From Symbiodinium natans (lineage: Eukaryota > Sar > Dinophyceae > Suessiales > Symbiodiniaceae): DNA of 64,000 nt. Below are positions 61,353 to 64,000 of the stretch, one piece after another. The notes under the pieces were generated by a model that made no database searches, was not told the origin of the DNA, and saw nothing but the letters and a program-made list of their open reading frames with translations. Position numbers and translations under genes: made by a program. The stretch is taken from assembly GCA_905221605.1 (NCBI GenBank), contig CAJNDS010002129.1, positions 428,501-492,500 of the forward strand. Reading direction: 5' to 3'. How positions within the stretch are numbered: position 1 is the first letter of the stretch; every line of letters starts with the position of its first letter.

Positions 61353-61720
61353 GTTCCGGGCTTTGAAGCAGCAGCTGCTACTGTCGAACGGCCCTGGGGC
61401 ACCTTGGGGCAAGGGCTCTTGTCACGTTTGGTCGCTCTTGTATGTTCGCTCCGCATCGGTTCGCATCCCGATCCCTTTGATCATCTCCTTCAAACTCACA
61501 GCAGTCTGTGACTCAGACGAGGCTGTTGAGACCCTGTCGCAGTACTGGTTGGAGCACCTCTTGGTCCCAAGCCAGCAGCACCCCGGCGCAGTTGCTGCAT
61601 TTGTGTTGTTGTGCCGTTGTGCAACAGCAACCGCAAGAACAGAAGAACAAGCGCAACAAAGAGCAACAAAGAGCAACAAAGAGCAGCAAAGAGCAACAAA
61701 GAACAGCAAAGAGCATCAAA
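61353..61720 (+). CDS. coding-like frame, RING-like gene
   Basis: Reads FRALKQQLLLSNG, then (from 61501) AVCDSDEAVETLSQYWLEHL then LVPSQQHPGAVAAFVLLCRC, and runs into a 10-bp repeat coding Gln/Arg/Ala/Lys. Helical, armadillo-like composition; no firm domain call. Confidence 0.35.
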
Positions 61721-61975
61721 TAATTATTTTACTTCGAACATCCCCACCCTCTCTTGGTAGAGATACTCTGGGGCTGGGCACTCCGGGGACATGCTGGGGT
61801 TGGGCACTCCAGGGACTCCGGGCACACTCTGGGGTTGGGCACTCCAGGGAGACTCTGGGGTTGGGGCTGGGTACTCCGGGGAGTTGGGCTGGGGTTGGCC
61901 ACGCCAGAGTTGGGCACTTGGGGTTGAGCACTCCAAGGACACTCTGGGCTTGGGCACTCCAGGCATGAGCGAGGA
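61655..61975. repeat. 10-bp repeat followed by a roughly 30-bp minisatellite
   Basis: AACAAAGAGC-type units at 61655-61720, then imperfect CTGGGGTTGGGCACTCCAGG units at 61765-61975. Minus-strand peptides here (PNPRVSLECPTP) are artefacts. Confidence 0.85.
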
Positions 61976-62085
61976 GTAGACCGGGCGAACAGAAGAGTTC
62001 CGGAGTTCCGGGCGAGGAGAAGAGTTGAGTGTAAAATCTAGCAACCCCACACCGAGGGTGGGGAACACACCAAAGAGCAAAGAGC

Positions 62086-62257
62086 ATGAACACGAATGCG
62101 GCCTGTTCGTTGCATGCGAGGCCAGCTCTGAGCCTGGTGAGGGGGCAGTTTGGACAGCAAGTGGCCGACCTGGCGCCCCTCGGCCACAAGCATGACTCCC
62201 TCGCATGCCAAGGGTTCCGGGAAGGCCTTGGTCAGCTCCAGAGGTTTATAGAAGTCC
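62086..62257 (+). CDS. exon-like segment, possibly of the RING-like gene
   Basis: Reads LSLVRGQFGQQVADLAPLGH then KHDSLACQGFREGLGQLQRF and IEVLG, followed by a poly-G run. Good coding composition; donor perhaps GGGGAG. Confidence 0.4.
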
Positions 62258-62278
62258 TGGGGAGGGGGGGGGGGGGGT

Positions 62279-63841
62279 GGCGGAATATTCTGCAAGTTGA
62301 CACCTGCGATTCGAGGATGTGTTATCACATTTAGCACACTTTCCAGTACCATGGCAACCGTCAAGCACAGCCTCCACCGTGGGGAGGCATGGTGGGGCTT
62401 TGCCCCGCCTTGTGCCCTCGCGCTCCGGAGCCTTTGCTCGGAGACGAACCCGATGGTAATCGTTAGTCATCCTCGCAGTAGTTGGAACGAGAGCCGATGT
62501 GCACCTTGTAACTTCACAGAGTGTGCGGCTCTGACTCTACCTTTCTTTGTTGACACACGCAGAGCGAGCAGACGCAACAACCCCCGCATGGTCAAGCACA
62601 CATGTCCCGACTTGGGGCAGGATCAGTTAGGGGAAGTGTAGCTACCACGAAAGCACACATCCCTCCAGAGCTGCCCCAACTACTGTAGGCAGGTGACAAC
62701 CAACAACACAAAGTCATCCCTCAAACCCAGGTGTGAGGCGTCGGCCCTGCTCCCGCAGCTGAGTGATGGCCCCGTGCTGCGTCTCGCAGTGCCCTGGCGT
62801 CTCAGGGTTGAGAGAAGGACTCGGGCAGGGTTCAGGGTTGTCGTGGCCAAAATATAAGATTGGCACAGAGTACGCGTCACATGTGTTTGACGATGGGCCC
62901 TCAACTTAGGTTCTCGTGCTTGAAGCCGCAGTGATGGGCCTGGCTGGCGCGCGGTGGCAACTTCAAAGGGAGCACCTTGCCATCTTCAGACCTGCGTCCG
63001 CACACCAGACGCAGAAACCGTCTGCATTGGAGTTGCTCGAATGTAGCAACAATAAATAACAATTGCTTAAGAACCCCCACCCCCACCCCTTCAAAAGAAA
63101 TTAATCCTAAGCCAATCGTAGATAATGTAAACTGCACCGTGCCAGTGTGACGTGTGTGACGACAGTCAAGGCTCGAGCATCTCCGCCAGCTTGAATCTTG
63201 ACAGCACGTGGTCTCAATGCACACCCCAAGTATGTAGACCCCCAATTTACTAGACGGTATTCCTATATGTGGCTTTACGATAAGCAGGGAACCTGAATAA
63301 AAACCCCCCAAATAGTAGGGCTTGCCTTGTACTACGGAGTCAAATCAGGTATATAGAATATTGCAAACCCCATATGAGGACCTGGGTTCCTGTGATTGGA
63401 GGGAGGGATGAGGTTTTTTCTGCTTCCTCAAGGCTGGGAGTGATTGCCATCCAGAGGAAAACCGTGCTTTGCACAGCCGACGTGGTGTGCCTAAGGACCT
63501 GGGTTGATCAGGGATATCAGGGGTGTGTGATGCAGTGCGTTCGGGGGAGTTCTCGCAGATGTCGCAGGACTTTTGGCAGTCTGGTGACCATTCTTCCGGA
63601 GCTATTAATCCGAGTCCTGTGCCGACACTCAGACTCAGACTTACGAGTTACAGTTACGTAGATAGTCCTCTGCCCCGAGGTGTGGTGCCATGCCGGCAAA
63701 AGCTTCAAGATGCTCTATGCCAGAAAGGACATTCCATGACAGCTGTTAGTTGAGCCTGCCCTCTGCGGTTCTGGCCGCTATGTCATCTTCGCTGTGTTAC
63801 TTTTTGAAGTGTTCTTGCTTCATTTGTTTAATTTGTGCCAG
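62279..63841. other. no firmly supported gene
   Basis: Short open frames. An ACCCCCAAT ... ACCCCCCAAAT block at 63230-63330 resembles the small GGTACC/CCCCAAAT element style seen at 35.2 kb. Confidence 0.35.
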
Positions 63842-64000
63842 GAAATCGTTAGAGATTTACTTGGCCGATGGGAAGTTAAGTACGCGCTGCGTGCACTGTG
63901 GCCTCCAGGATGACATTGAGCTTGCGGCTGCATCGGCCCCAGGAATCCAATCGCAGCAGCTTTCTCGGGCGCAGCAAGCCCACAGTGGATCTCAGGGCAG
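63842..64000 (+). CDS. partial exon running off the window
   Basis: After acceptor tgtgccag the frame reads KSLEIYLADGKLSTRCVHCG then LQDDIELAAASAPGIQSQQL and is open to the last base. It has a CxxC pair (CVHC). Product unknown; the rest lies outside. Confidence 0.5.

Noticed and set aside
61716-62206. Minus-strand Pro-rich frames of about 160 residues
   Set aside because: They translate the GGGGTTGGGCACTCC minisatellite.
1-64000. tRNA, rRNA or bacterial-type operon signals
   Set aside because: I looked for cloverleaf-like boxes, rRNA cores and Shine-Dalgarno-spaced gene clusters and saw none that I could support by eye.

Overview
The window looks like nuclear DNA of a dinoflagellate, most likely a Symbiodiniaceae-type alga. 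Four things support this: near-identical tandem gene copies, non-LTR retrotransposon proteins of the kind that fill dinoflagellate genomes, introns that often start with GC instead of GT, and a degenerate copy of the dinoflagellate trans-splicing leader. There is no bacterial operon structure. Genes are split into short exons, so most long reading frames in the window are accidental. Telomere-type repeats (CCCTAAA/TTTAGGG) are scattered inside the window at more than a dozen places.

Layout. 0-15 kb: isolated exon-like segments, several lying directly against telomere-type arrays; a gene whose successive exons repeat a (D/Q)xEWxALxQQQ motif (about 9.0-10.35 kb); microsatellites and small inverted-repeat elements. 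15.7-24.0 kb: five paralogous genes for a secreted, acidic, probably N-glycosylated protein of 303-305 residues. Copies 2-5 form a perfect tandem array with a 1.52 kb period, each with one 305-307 bp intron; copy 1 lacks that intron. 25.7-37.1 kb (perhaps to 38.0): one large plus-strand gene of the OSCA/CSC1/TMEM63 membrane channel family. It is broken into many small exons by introns full of microsatellites, AT-rich DNA, inverted-repeat elements and telomere-type repeats. Three of its introns can be solved with matching codon phase.

41-51.7 kb: a retrotransposon graveyard. It holds a nested mosaic of two LINE fragments (41.4-43.7 kb), a nearly full-length minus-strand element with a complete reverse transcriptase (44.5-50.0 kb), and a plus-strand 5'-truncated relative (50.6-51.7 kb). 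The last two share a C-terminal CxC...GDHxxxC plus nuclease-like domain. 53.4-54.8 kb: a SET-domain protein gene with one frame break. 56.1-58.5 kb: a probable minus-strand spliced gene with a cysteine-rich end. 58.9 kb: a terminal-type exon. 60.2-62.3 kb: a plus-strand spliced gene for a RING/U-box-like protein. 63.84 kb to the end: an exon that runs off the window.

The genes do not form a pathway. The common theme is genome architecture: tandem duplication, retroposition, intron gain or loss, and repeats concentrated in introns. All family names rest on motif recognition by eye; no database search was run.
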